The notes under the pieces: generated by a model
Databases searched by the model: none
What the model was told of the DNA's origin: nothing
Seen by the model: the letters and a program-made list of their open reading frames with translations, nothing else
Translations under genes and position numbers: made by a program
DNA from: Dichetophora obliterata
Taxonomy: Eukaryota > Arthropoda > Insecta > Diptera > Sciomyzidae
Direction of reading: 5' to 3'
DNA: 64,000 nucleotides
Assembly: GCA_963920525.1 (NCBI GenBank)
Contig: OY986435.1
Coordinates: 272,544,848 to 272,608,847 of the forward strand
Part shown: one piece after another, positions 1 to 11,639 of the stretch
Layout of the letters: each line of letters opens with the position of its first letter
Position numbering within the stretch: the first letter of the stretch is position 1

Positions 1-313
1 TATTTAGAGGAATTGATTGGAACCAAACGTGAAATATTGATTATGCGAAACAAACATGAAAGACAATTTGAGTTTTTAACCGAGGCTAGTGTTATGCCTT
101 AACCTCGGCAAGCATTTCCAGCCCTTAGTTGTTCCTGTCCTCCTCTGGGTTGATAGTCAAGCGCACTCTCCACTAGACTACAAAGGCCTAGACCTTATAT
201 GGTACTTATTATATGGCACACAATTGAATATAACTTTTTTAATTGTATTTAAATATAAAAGGGCGCCAAATGCATGACTCGCCCGGGGCGCCTAGATGAG
301 TAAGCCGGCCCTG
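1..313. mobile_element. possible terminal remnant of a hAT-like transposon
   Basis: The stretch ends in GCCGGCCCTG at 304-313 after a GC-rich tract (GGGCGCC, CCCGGGGCGCC). Read on the minus strand this gives CAGGGCCGGC followed by the GC tract, a terminal style common in hAT transposons. The rest of the element would lie to the left of the window, so the duplication cannot be tested. No coding similarity was seen. The call rests on the terminus only. Confidence 0.3.
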
Positions 314-2247
314 CATAAGGTTACATGATGCAAAAAACCACTGGTCAGAAACATGAAAATAACGGGACTTATGCCCAAAACTTAATAGTGCGTTAGGTTG
401 GATAGAACACAAAATTCCCTATAAATCAATAAAGTTTTTTATTGTCACAATGAACCGAGATTGAGTAAGCAAATGAACGCGTGGATTGAACCAATTTTAA
501 TTGGGACAAAGAACTTTTTCTTTGATATTATATACCTACTTTTTTGGTTCGGTGTGCAAGGACTTGTTTTATTTTGCAGTTTTGTTGCTAGCCCATGAAA
601 AACTGAAGAAAGGTGGGTATATAATACTGAGAAAAATATGTACTTAATCCACACATATCCGGTTTTCTTTTTATTTTAAAATTTTTATTTCGTTTTGAAA
701 AAAAAAATCGGTGTGCCCTTGTCTTTTATAAAATTCGACAAGATGATAACGGCATATATGCTCATTTGTTAAAATTGAAGGGTGGGGTGAGGGCGAAATG
801 TTATAAGGTTGTTAAACTGGAACCTCTGGATGCATTTTTCAAATTGGAGACATTTTGAGCTGTACCTATAACTTTCAAAAGCATTGATACGTGTTGTCAA
901 ATTTAATATTTTAATATAGTTTTATTTAAATTTCAATGTTTTACTTCTACATATTTGGGAATCCATTAACTGAACGTCACTAGCTTTAAATATTTTTTCT
1001 AAATATATCACTAGTTGCAGATATACATAAATAGAATTGGCTGAAACAGCTTTTTAGATACCTCTTTGAACTTAATGGCACTTGGCTTGCTTATTTTTTT
1101 AGGCATGCGATATACAACCTAAATTATTTTATACACCAAAAAAAAAATTACACATCAATATAGTAGGTAATTAATTAGAAAGGTTTAACATCAATAAAAT
1201 CGTATACAAATTTAAATACACATAAACATTCATAAACACATAGATATAATTATTGTAATGTAAAAGAAATAAAGAGTTCACGATATATGATAAAGTGTGA
1301 TTAAATGTTCGCAAAGAAGGAATAATTTTTTTACACTTTTCATGCACATGATTCCGAAATCAATTCTGATAAAAATGCATGCAGTTTTGATGAAAGAACT
1401 AGAAAATGTCTATTGGGATGATATTTTGGAAAAAGTTCTTTATGACTTTTGCAATGATCTTTATAATTAATATGTTTTTGTACCCCAGAAAAAAGTTAAG
1501 AATGTATGACTTTTGGGAAGCGTGAATTCTGTGTCAAAAAATTCATGTAAAAATATGCATGACCAAGTAAATGTTTTTGGAATCCGCAGAATCCTTTTCT
1601 TTTTTTTAATTTTTTGACACGCCCAGAAGGAGGCGTAAGTCGATTTAGCCGTCTACGTCTGTCTGTTGTCACAATTACTAATTTAGAGCTATCTTAATGA
1701 AATTCTTTATAAAAGCTCGGATGACAACCACGCCTACCTTCCATGCAAAGTGACTGTATCGAAACAGTAAAAGCTTTTCAAATCATTATTTTAATGAATT
1801 AAAGTTTTGCACAAAACTTTGATCTCAAATACGAACTCTGTTTTAAATTTACGCTCACCGAGTTTTAAATTTAGCAACATCGAATGCAAACCCCCTATCT
1901 TCCATACAAAAATCCTTTATAAATTTCACAAAAATAATGTAATTACTTGATATTTTACGCATAAGGTTTAATATTTAAAACATGCGCTGAGTTTGCAATT
2001 CGAAAAAATTCAAATGAAAATTACACCTTTCCCCCAAAAAACAAAGTGACGTCATTTTAGTGATACATCATTTTTAACTTTGAACATACTAAAAAATTGC
2101 TTTGGCGGTTCTTCAAAGGATCATCCCAGTCAAAGATGATCCCTTAATAGTATACATTTAAAAAAGCATTAGGTGATTTTAAATTAAACTAAATATACAT
2201 TTGTTTTAGCAAGAAAGCTCAAATATCGTCGCTCGCGTGACAAACTG
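314..2247. other. AT-rich non-coding stretch
   Basis: No gene, conserved protein motif or terminal repeat was recognised here. Short ORFs of about 60-70 codons show no family resemblance and look like chance frames in AT-rich DNA. Confidence 0.5.
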
Positions 2248-2331
2248 TCGAAACCCACACTTTTCTTAAAATTGAGTTAATACCTCTATTCGAAACCCAC
2301 ACTTTTCTTAAAATTGAGTTAATACCTCTAT
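2248..2331. repeat. exact 42-bp tandem duplication
   Basis: A 42-base unit starting TCGAAACCCACAC is present twice, 2248-2289 and 2290-2331, with no mismatch. The perfect identity in otherwise decayed DNA suggests a recent duplication or slippage event. Confidence 0.9.
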
Positions 2332-2836
2332 AACACTTCTTGTGCAGGTCCTCATCATTCCTCAAAGTGCTTTATGGTCATACTTGTCATAGGTAAGCAT
2401 AAAACACAAATGCCTAAAGGTCGTAACCAACAAAGTATTTAAATAAAAATATTAATAAACAGAAGTAACCCACAAATTTTTAAAATGTATGTATTTGGGG
2501 GCCAAAAAGCTTGTGATAATGAAATATTGTAACTAGTGCTGGACCATTAATCGGCATCGGCTGGTATCGGCAGAAAATTAAGCATCGGCATAGGTTCAAA
2601 ATTATATAATCAGAATCGTTATTATATCAATATCGCATAGTGTGCGATTTGACCAATCCAGGAAGACAAAAGTAGAAAAAGTTATTGGAAAAAATATTTT
2701 TTTTTTTCTGGAAAATAAAGCTATAACTCACAGGAAGCCATGTCAAAAGTTTGAAAATGATTGCTTTATCCGATAAACTTAAAACGGCTGTCGTAAAACG
2801 GTTTTTTAAAATGATTTCAAACTCCAAGATAGCAGG

Positions 2837-2876
2837 CATGAAAAATTATTGATGTCATATTTTAATTACTACATTG
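2837..2876. repeat. left copy of a 40-bp direct repeat
   Basis: This 40-base segment starting CATGAAAAATTATTG recurs in the same orientation at 6313-6352 with two mismatches. The two copies bracket about 3.4 kb that contains a MITE and a hAT element. It is longer than a normal target-site duplication. Confidence 0.75.
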
Positions 2877-2900
2877 TTTTTAATAATTCTAAAAAACATA

Positions 2901-3325
2901 AGGGCTATTCCCGATTATGGGCAAATAGCGTGGCATCGGGGCATTTGCAAAATATTATGGCAAATATTTTCAACACAACAACAAAATGTACAGATTTGCA
3001 TTTGCCCGACTGTGTCGAATTTGCAACACTAAAATCGGATTGCATACAGTCGGGCATGGGCAATACTTATTTGCCAATCAATCAGCTGTCACATTTTAAC
3101 CAAACGCCGCTAATAAAACAAAATTAACATACTCTGATATGGAACTCACTTTGATAAATAATAATGGAAAACACAACAAATACTGTTCGAGTTGTTTTTT
3201 TTCTTCCAAAACAGCTGTGAGTTTTGTTTGCAATAGTGTTCTAAAAAGTGTGCTCACAGTTGATGGCAAATATTTGGTAGGGCATACATTTGCAAAGCTA
3301 TTTGCCCTTAACTGGGAATAGCCCT
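2901..3325. mobile_element. MITE with AGGGCTATTCCC termini
   Basis: The ends are inverted repeats: AGGGCTATTCCC at 2901 and GGGAATAGCCCT ending at 3325. Similarity continues inward through a shared GGGCAAATAGC. ATA flanks both sides (2898-2900 and 3326-3328), a possible 3-bp target duplication. Two ORFs of 92 and 60 codons lie inside but resemble nothing and are probably chance. Related TIRs occur at 4817-5280 and 35592-35912. Confidence 0.75.
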
Positions 3326-3770
3326 ATAGTATTTGTTTTCGAAGACAAGGCTCGTTTGCTTTACCTTTTGGGTAACTTAGCAATTGAACTAATTTACCCT
3401 TGTGAAGGTGGAATAATCTAGCACTTGAAACTAGATTATTCTGTTGATAAATATACCGGCACTTGAACCAGAATATTTCTTGTAAATTTAACACTGCACT
3501 TTAACTAACTAAGAATTGATTAATTAGAATGCACGAATTAATTTTGACTGATCTTTTATTAATTTAAGTTTGTCTTATTTACTAAAAACATAACATAAAC
3601 CACACAATTTAGAAAACAATTTATAGCAACAACAAATAAAAAAAATATAAAACGAAAACTGAAAAGTGTGAGTAAATATCGAATAATTGCATAAGTTTAA
3701 TTTCCCAGACAGTCGGTAGCAGGAAATCATTCTCAGTTTACCAATAATTAAAATTAAATTTTAAAGCTAC
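3326..3770. other. AT-rich spacer
   Basis: No gene or repeat structure recognised between the MITE and the hAT element. Confidence 0.4.
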
Positions 3771-4200
3771 AATGTTACCAGTGTGACCAGAAGATTTTTA
3801 AAAAAATATGATTTTTGTTAAAAAAAAAAATATGCTAAATATTCCACTTTCAATTTTTATATTCCACAAAAATATTCCACTTTCAATTTCAAAGATATAT
3901 ATCTAAATAAGACTAAATATGCATATAAAAGAAACACAGAAGTAAGCTTAAAAACATTTATTTGATTACTATCACACTTAAATTTATAAAACATAAGTTA
4001 ATATTAAATAAATTATATTAATAACACGTAAACAAAGCATATATCAGTTGATTTGTAGTTTACAAGTCTTTTCAGGAATTATATTATCTTAAAAATAGTC
4101 AAATACTTTTCTCACAGAGAAAACTTCATTTTTAAGTCAGAAACATATAGGTGTATTACATATTGTCACCTAAAATATAAAAACCCCAACAACATTTTTA

Positions 4201-4380
4201 ATTTTTTGTAGGAGAAGCCAAAAACGTTTTTAAATGGGACATATTTTAGATTTAAAAGCCGCTTTTTGGAAAAATACCTAAAAATAACTACTTAATAAAC
4301 GAAATTATGAAGAAATTATCACTTTACAATCTACTATATGTGCTATTTTAAAACGTTTTTGGCTTCTCCTATAAAAAATT
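4201..4380. repeat. 180-bp hairpin inside the hAT element
   Basis: A roughly 33-bp arm at 4201-4233 (centre GGAGAAGCCAAAAACG) is repeated inverted at 4346-4380. It could be a small nested foldback element or a structural feature of the hAT 3' region. Confidence 0.65.
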
Positions 4381-4548
4381 ATGAACGTTTATATGGTTTT
4401 TTGAATATTAAGTAACGATATACAACATACAAAATTAAAATTCAGGCACATCTTCGAGATCAATACTTAAATTGTTGCTTGTATTATTATCATAGAAGTT
4501 CGCATTTCTAAATTATTTATTAAGCTATCTGGTATTTGATAGGTATTT

Positions 4549-4760
4549 TTAAACATGTAGCGATGTTTTTACATTCAACAAATTATTTAAGAGTTTTTCC
4601 TGCATTCTATTTCGAATTTTCGTTTTAATAAGATTCATATAACTAAAAATTTTCTCAACCTCAGCATTGCTGAATGGTAAACTATGCGAGAAAAGCACAA
4701 ATTTTGATAAATCTTCTTCAGATTCCCAACTTTGATCAATAACTTTTTTCTGCTTTGTTG
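4549..4760 (-). pseudogene. hAT transposase C-terminal (dimerisation) fragment
   Basis: About 69 codons are open on the minus strand, ending at TAA 4549-4551. They contain SWESEEDLSKF, LPFSNAEVEKIFSYMN and KIRNRM, the typical hAT C-terminal block in which a Trp, an SNA-VE-IFS core and an R-N-M stretch are conserved. The catalytic core upstream is missing or unreadable, and a MITE lies just upstream in the direction of transcription. It is a dead transposase remnant belonging to the surrounding hAT element. Confidence 0.8.
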
Positions 4761-4816
4761 CTTTGAATCCACTTTTAAAAAAAAGTTAAAAGAAATAAAT
4801 ATTGTTTCCAATAATA

Positions 4817-5280
4817 GGGATATTCACGATGTGGTGCATTTGTGATAAATTTTTACAAATTTACAATACTTACAACTTTGTAAACGAACCTTCAGTAAAG
4901 TACATATTGTATTTCTAAAAACAGCTGATTTTGGTATGAACTTCCGTTTGGAAATATTAATTTAAATCATCATTTAACTAAAGGAAATCATACAAAAATT
5001 GAAATGAAAGAATAAATTATATTAATTTTTATTAAATAAACTCACAGCGTAGCCGGTAGCTTGCTGAGTAGAAATGCTTGTACAATCATCTGATCTCATC
5101 TGATACGCAACAAAATTTACATAGAATACAATAGTGTTCCATCGTTGCATTTTTTTCCACAGGGTTGTATTTTAAAAACTGTGCATTTTGTTTTTGTTGT
5201 ATTACAATATTTACTACAAATATCAAATTAATAAAAAAAAACACAATACAAGGGGAAATACAACACATCGTGAATACCCC
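4817..5280. mobile_element. MITE nested in the hAT element
   Basis: GGGATATTCACGATGTG at 4817 is matched by an inverted copy (CACATCGTGAATACCCC) ending at 5280. It interrupts the hAT element at 3779-5679, so it is younger than that insertion. The TIR resembles those of the MITEs at 2901 and 35592. No coding content. Confidence 0.75.
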
Positions 5281-5687
5281 TTATGTTGTCTTAAGTATAT
5301 TACTTACTGCTGTAACATAATCCATAAAAAATCCAACCAAACAAACATATAAACAAATTTACTTCACTTTTGAAGCTGCGTGATGATTATTAAATGAATT
5401 GCAATAAAATTGACAATGAAGAAGTTAACCACAAAACGAATTCCTTATATTGCGTTTCAAAGGGTGGTTCAGAGATGAAAAAATATAAAATGTCGATAGC
5501 CAAAAATAACCACTTAGTATTCAAATAGACATTTTTTATTGCAATTTTTGTTAATTTTAAAAAATATAGGAATACGCAAAATTTTCCACTTTTTATGCTG
5601 CATATTTTTATAAAAAAATATGCTTCCCGAAGGTAAAATATGCCAAAGTGGAATATAATATTCCATTCTGGTCACACTGAATGTTAC

Positions 5688-6312
5688 GCGTCAGCACAAA
5701 TTGTTGATTAAATGAAATTTCGTGGGAAATCAAATTGTTAGCTTTTCTCGTCGACTATGCAATATGATATTCACTCACATGCTAACTGCACAAAATAAGA
5801 TACAATTTAATTAAAAAAAGTGTAACTTAAAATATTGTACATTAAAGAATGTACAGTATTTTTTGAATTATATTTGAACTTAATGCGAAATAAGTTCATG
5901 AAGCAACAGGTTGCAACAACAAGTTTTTTGCAGAACAAACCACCAAGCAGACTAGACAGACTGTTTCGTTGATAGCTACATCAAGTCATCAGTAGTCTTT
6001 TGTGGTTTCTGCAGTACCATACACTTTGATGAGCCTATACGAACACCTTCTGTTAAATCAAAACAGAATTATGTGCTGTATGCCGCCTTCAAAGCAATGT
6101 TTTTCTACTACTTTGCAAAAGCAAAGGATCAAAAAAGCGACTGCATTGATTCTACAAAGATTTGTTTGTTGTGCTCTATGTTTACTTTTTATCACGAATC
6201 AATCAAGGCTCCAACAGTTTGCTGGTATAAACCATTGAAGGCGTGAAGAAGAATTTTTGAAAAAAGTTGTTTTATGTGTAGACATCGTAGGTCGGGCTCG
6301 CACCAGTGCTTA
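5688..6312. other. non-coding stretch
   Basis: No gene recognised. A 78-codon ORF at 6002-6238 has no visible family motif. Confidence 0.4.
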
Positions 6313-6352
6313 CATGAAAAATTAATGATGGCATATTTTAATTACTACATTG
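6313..6352. repeat. right copy of the 40-bp direct repeat
   Basis: Matches 2837-2876 at 38 of 40 positions in the same orientation. Downstream sequence differs from that of the left copy. Confidence 0.75.
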
Positions 6353-7124
6353 ATACATAGCAGTTTTTTGTATTAAGTGCGCTGATTAAAGTTGGTGACT
6401 TTTAAACTTTTTTTGTTATGGAAAACCTTTGTGAAATATCATAAATCTGGGTTTTATTTAAATTAGAGATGGCAAGTATAGCATAAATAAAAAATTTGTT
6501 GTTAAGACTTAATATCATAGATAGTTCATACAAAAATTTTGCTGCTAGCTTTTGCAAGTTTTTTAAATATCCGCATTTTAGGAAGAGGCTTTAATATCTC
6601 AAGAATTTTTCTATTCTTACAGCTTTTTTGATAAAAAATAAATAGTTTTTACTTTGAAAATCAAAAAGCCTGCAAGTTCTTTTAAATACAGTGGGTGTCG
6701 AAATTATTAGAGCCACCTCAAGAAACACACAAATTTTGAGTTTAAGATTGCAGAAATCTAACATTTTTGCAATTTTTTTATTATATTTATTTTTTAAATT
6801 ATAATTTATTATATTTAAACTAACAAACACTTCCTAGCTATACAAAAAATTTTACGAAATTTTTTTTAAAATCAATACTTAATAATATTGTAATTTGAGT
6901 AATATTGCCTTTAGCTGCGATGACTGCTTTAATACGCCTAGGCTTGCTTTCTACGCACTGGACGCAATCATTTTTGATGTTTTCGTTACTATTCCATATT
7001 TTTAGTAAAACTTCGATTAATGTGGTCCCATTTGTAAGGAACACAATTTTTGCAAATTCTATTCCCACATGTCTTACTAAGTATTCTGTTTTTTTAGTTT
7101 ACAACTGGGTCATGGTACCCTTCA

Positions 7125-8375
7125 AAATACAAGACACGAAGGCCCTGTTGAAACGACCATTTCAGCCGCGCCACATCGGGACGGGGTATCCATAAGGGAC
7201 CTCGACGGCCGCGCGTCTAGCGTTTCAGTCGAAGCAGTGATGTGATAATATCATATATAATATAATTATGATAATATCAAATATCCTATAATAATGATAA
7301 TATCAAATGTTTGCATAAAATAACCTTTTAATACATATTACAAATGGAATAGCTAAATGAAGTAATTATAGGCATAAATATTAAATACACCAATGATCTA
7401 GGAGATAAAATGGATTTTTGTCTCAATAATATCATTAAGATTTTAAAGTATAAGTTTAGATGTAAGAATTGAAATCTTGAAGATAAGAATAAACATGAAT
7501 TAATAGAACAAATCACTTCAGAGTTATTAATTAAGGAAAACCAGCTTGACGCCGCGGGTAAGGATAGTTACCACGGCCTAGCCGGGGTCATCGTTAGGTC
7601 AGGTATAGGATAAATTAGGCAATTCCTTACTTAGGTGGTACTCTATGCCCAGCCTCAAATGTATTGCCAACTGGGATGACTGAAATACTTACATATATAT
7701 ATTTTCCTTTCATTTCATGTGCTCGTGGACAAACACACACACTCTGGGGAAAAGGCCGGCTGGTACCTGATGCCAACGGCACAAACATCCGATTAGGAGG
7801 GGAAATAAGCACGAGTACAAAGAAGAGGAAGCATGGCGTGGCATGCATGCGAGGTGATAAAAGGCGAAACATCCACAAATCTTGGGCTTTTTGTCTACCA
7901 CGAGTGCTAGCGACAAGACGTCTGGCGCAACCGGAAAACTGATAGCGATAAATTCGACGTCAGAGATTTCGACTGAGAACGTCGACAGCGTAGCAACGGC
8001 AACAGTAACGCCGACAGCGTAGTAGCAGCAACGGCAGCAGTAACGCCGACAGCGAAGTAACAGCAACGGCGACAGAAGCGTCGACCGCGCAACAGCAGCG
8101 ACGGTAACAGTGAGCGCCGAAAGCGCATAGCAGCAACGGCAGCAGTGAACGCCGACAGCGGAGGACAGACATCCTGACGCGGGCGGCGGCCCAGCGTAGC
8201 AACGCCACGAAGACCCCAGTAACTATTGTATCAAGTAGCTCCCCTTATGGGAATTTTGTTAAAATTAATTTATTATTGCTAAAAATCATTCTTTTCACTC
8301 TAGTAATGTAAGAATACCGAAGTTCAGCTAGTAATTTTAAGAACATAGGATAACATTTCTTACACTTTTTCTTTT
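7125..8375. other. GC-rich block inserted in the Tc1 remnant
   Basis: Base composition rises sharply here (for example 7140-7220 and 7900-8210) compared with the AT-rich flanks. The block replaces the part of the Tc1 transposase that should encode the third catalytic acid. No TG...CA ends or clear duplication were found, so it could be a solo LTR, another element or rearranged DNA. ORFs on both strands here are by-products of the repeat array. Confidence 0.5.
7980..8162. repeat. GC-rich minisatellite, about 35-bp period
   Basis: Five or more degenerate units begin GCCGACAGCG or GTCGACAGCG and continue with GCAACGGCAGCAG-like sequence, at roughly 35-bp spacing. Overlapping minus-strand ORFs rich in Cys, Arg and Leu are translations of this repeat and not genes. 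Confidence 0.8.
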
Positions 8376-9260
8376 TTTTAAAATGAAGACACCGTTTTTG
8401 CATTACGGCATGGTGCAGAGTCATGCATATAAATGAAATTTTTACTTGGAAACCATTTTAAGGCCTGAGGGAGCATTTTTGTCCTTATGCCCTCAGCGAC
8501 GTAAAGTTCACCAGGGCCATGAAAACTGATCATCGAAAATACCATCACACTAAGTTGGTGTTTAACTCTTTTTAGAACGCAGTCTGGATGAAATTTTTCA
8601 CCTTTACATCTTCTCACAAACTCGTTTTTATCAATTAAAATTTGGAAAGATGACTCATAAGAAAAGCATGCCTGAAAGAGGGTTTTTAATGACATTTAGT
8701 AAGCAAAAAGCAGTATTTTATGTCGAAAGATATTGCTAAATTGGTTTATCTGACAGCGACGAACCTTTTTCCATTCCGTAACTGTCTAGTTTTTATGGAC
8801 TTTAGCCCACTTTAACCGTTTTTTAACCATAGATGGCGTAAGGAGTGGTTTCTTTGCAGGTCGTCGAGATGAGAACCCCAATTCTTTAATGCGACGTCGT
8901 ACAGTTCCTGAGGAAATCTTGATTCCGGATTCGCTTATACTATCAACAATTTTTCTAAGAGGTTTTTTACGATTTTCAATGCATATGTCACGAATTTTTC
9001 TCATATGCTGTTGTCAATTACTTTTGTCCACAATTTCCAACACGAGAGGCATTTAATTTAATTTTATTTTGAATTTTTTTGCAACAGACGCTCGTTAATG
9101 AGGCAATATATCTATTCAAATACTCAGTATTCGAAATTAGTGCTTCTCTTTCTAATATCTTTGATGTTTTTAGGTCTTTTGCCTTACCCACGTTTAAAGT
9201 TTTATTTCTGTTAGGAAAGTATAGAGCAATTGTTTTGATTATTGCATACTTCAAAACAAT

Positions 9261-9988
9261 AAAAATTTATTATATAAAAAAAATTAAATCCAGACGATTC
9301 ATTTCTTTAAAACTTACTTTTTACGACGAGCTTCACGTGATGTTTGAAATCAGAAACAATTGCATTTGCGACTTTAACTTGAATAAGAGGAAATAACAGT
9401 TAAAATGCTTCTGATTACTGTGCATTATATGAAGGGTAAATGCAGAAGAGTAAATAACAAAAAAAAAGTATAGTAGCGAGGGGACTGCCGACCGAAGCGA
9501 AAATATATATGTAAAATAGTAGTATTCCCTGGAAAACTTTGTTCTGCCACGGACCGCCTAGCTGCTATATAAGAATTTTCATGCTAATCAGAAAAGACCC
9601 ACCCCCTTTTTATATCTTCACCCCCTCAACCTTTGATTATTTCTTTCAAAATATTTTTTATTCAGATAGCACTATAATTACACCACACTATAATATTACA
9701 TTTAAATTGCATATTGCTGATATAAAAATAAAATACAGGGAGCACTATAGAATGAAAAATTATCCTCATAAAATAAAATAAATTTTCTATTTTTTATATA
9801 TGATAGTTTGTTTGATGTGTCTTGCTACAAGGAAAACAGAAAAAATAGCAAGCAAAATGCAACGAGAATGCAATATGAAAGCAAGAATAGGCAAATATAT
9901 CAAAATGGATGAGTTTGACAGTTATGGTCACTTAGAAAGAGAACACATTCAGCCCTAACACTACCTTGTCTAATTCTACTATGGCAGC
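9261..9988. other. AT-rich non-coding stretch
   Basis: No gene recognised. Two ORFs of 105 and 80 codons have AT-driven composition and no motif. Confidence 0.4.
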
Positions 9989-10149
9989 AAGCAACCATCA
10001 ATAAGTTTATCTGCTGACAAATCGTTCATTCATAAAGAAATCATGAAGGATATTTAAACAACAAAATAACTAACATTCAAGTTTCAGTACAACAAACGCA
10101 CGCCGATACACAGAAAAGAAAATGAAGCAATCAGAGACACCGGTACCGT

Positions 10150-10250
10150 TAAATTTTTCTCCCTTTCGTCGCTTCCGATTTGCGGCAAATTGCTTACAAA
10201 CTATGAAAATTGAATTCAATTCTTGACCAATGTGAAAGGGGTCTAGGTTT
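10150..10250 (+). repeat. partial copy of the GACCCC MITE family
   Basis: This 100-bp stretch (CGTCGCTTCCGAT, GCGGCAAATTGC, ending AAAGGGGTC) matches the right end of the complete MITE at 63157-63661 in the same orientation. Its left end is not visible, so it appears truncated. Confidence 0.7.
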
Positions 10251-10616
10251 TTTGTTTGCCTGGTAGCAAGATCTCCAGTGGAGGCATTAAAAGAGACTTC
10301 ACGGCCAGTCAAACAAAAAGGAAATATCAAAAATTTTAAATTTATTTTATTTTAGCCTACAGCTAGCTCTACATATACATTGAAAAAAACAGTAACATTC
10401 AATAGCTGCATTCCCGCGGTCGATATCTAGAGCGCGGCTCTATTTTATTCTTAAAACAAAAATTAAAACCAGCTCGATTTCTAGCTCTATTTCTGATCTT
10501 ACAATGCTGCCAAGTTTTAAGAATTTTTTATCAAAACGATATAGTTGGCAAATCTAAATAACTATTCATTTTCCTATTTTGACGTTTCTCCGCTCAATGA
10601 GCGTTTTGGTCATAGA

Positions 10617-11042
10617 CCCTGTTCTCACTCGCCTTAAAAAAGGCAGAGTAATGGCGTTATTTTGACACTATGCATCTGTCAGGTGTTCTTACTACCGACT
10701 TTTTTAAGCCCGCCTTATTTTGCATTCCGAGAACAGTCCATAAATGTGGTGTTAAATTTCGGAGAATTCATTACTTTGTAAGTCTTAAATTAAACAGCAA
10801 CGCAAACAGAAAACCCAACCAATGCAAAACAAAATTTATTTGCGCTAAAACATAAGAGAACCACGAGGAAAATGAGGCACAATGAAACTTCAAAGTAACA
10901 GACGTCAAAATGAATCGCAAAATTTTTAAAATTTTTGAAAATGCTGCCTCACGTAACTTGTCACCTTCCCACTTCCCACCTTACCTGTAGACGTCAAAAT
11001 TAATCCGATGCTCCGCCTAACGTAAGGCGCGTGAGAACAGGC
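10617..11042. mobile_element. hAT-like MITE with near-perfect 8-bp duplication
   Basis: Ends are CCTGTTCTCACTCGCCTTA (from 10618) and the inverted CGTAAGGCGCGTGAGAACAGG (to 11041). The flanks are TCATAGAC on the left and TCATAGAA on the right, an 8-bp duplication with one mismatch. It has no coding capacity and lies within the 9989-12051 element. Confidence 0.75.
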
Positions 11043-11639
11043 TCATAGAAGTAAAATATAAGGAAGCGGTGTAGTTGAAGTGGAATGAAGTATTTTACAA
11101 ACACAGTGAAGTTGACACAAACACTAAAACATTCAAACAGGGCCGCATTCATTTATGTAGTAAATAAAGGCGTAAATTATTTTTTATTTTTTAGATGTAT
11201 GCTTACTATGCAATTTTTATATACCACCGTTATATAATATGTTGCGTTACCAATTTTTTTACAGAGAAAAGCATTGCTAAAATAATGTAAAAGACATGAA
11301 CTCAGAATGAGACTGAAACGACAAAAGTTACTTTAAATGATTTTTTAAGAATTCATATCAAAAAACTATTTTTTATAAACTATTTAATTGATATTAAAAT
11401 AACACAAAAACTAAACAACTAAAATACATACTAAATTAAACTCTTTTAAAATAAATAGTTTTGTGCAGTTTTTTTCGAACTGTGGGCTTTTAATTAGTTT
11501 TTTATATAAAAATACCTAGTTATAGCTTGTAACCTTAGGTTGCTAATCCACTTTAATTTCATGTCAAGTTTTCAAAGAAATTGTAAACAAATAAATAACT
11601 ATAAAGCTTATCCCAATAAGAAAAAAAAATTAAGGCCCT

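Larger units (their letters stand above)
3779..5679 (-). mobile_element. hAT transposon, degenerate, with 8-bp target duplication
   Basis: The termini are CAGTGTGACCAGAA at 3779 and its inverted copy ending at 5679. The flanking octamer AATGTTAC occurs at 3771-3778 and again at 5680-5687. CAGTG-type ends with an 8-bp duplication are the hAT signature, and a hAT dimerisation-domain remnant lies inside on the minus strand at 4549-4760. A separate MITE (4817-5280) has inserted into it. The copy lacks most of a transposase and is not autonomous. Confidence 0.85.
6838..9254 (-). pseudogene. Tc1-family transposase pseudogene in four pieces
   Basis: From the 5' end on the minus strand: an N-terminal helix-turn-helix piece (9254-9018, with MGKAKDLK); a second HTH piece (9004-8786, with IRDICIENRKKPLR, ELGFSSRRPAKKPLLT); a catalytic piece (8695-8378, with FSYESSFQI replacing the usual FSDES, and a YMHDSAPCRNAKTV-like end carrying the second Asp); and a C-terminal piece (7068-6838, ending IKAVIAAKG). 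The third catalytic region (SPDLNPIE) is missing where the 7.1-8.4 kb block sits. Frame changes and an in-frame stop make it inactive. Confidence 0.8.
6689..9260 (-). mobile_element. decayed Tc1-like transposon
   Basis: Transposase pieces in Tc1 order run on the minus strand from about 9254 to 6838. The 3' end is marked by CAGTGGGTGTCGAAATTATT at 6689, preceded by TA, which is a Tc1-type terminus. The matching terminus on the right was not found, so that end is eroded or deleted. A GC-rich block (about 7125-8375) separates the catalytic middle from the C-terminal piece. Confidence 0.75.

Noticed and set aside
2849..3321. Two plus-strand ORFs of 92 and 60 codons
   Set aside because: They lie almost wholly within a MITE, and neither shows a protein motif.
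7627..8208. Several long overlapping ORFs on both strands, Cys/Arg/Leu-rich
   Set aside because: They read through the GC-rich minisatellite in multiple frames; composition follows the repeat and no domain is seen.
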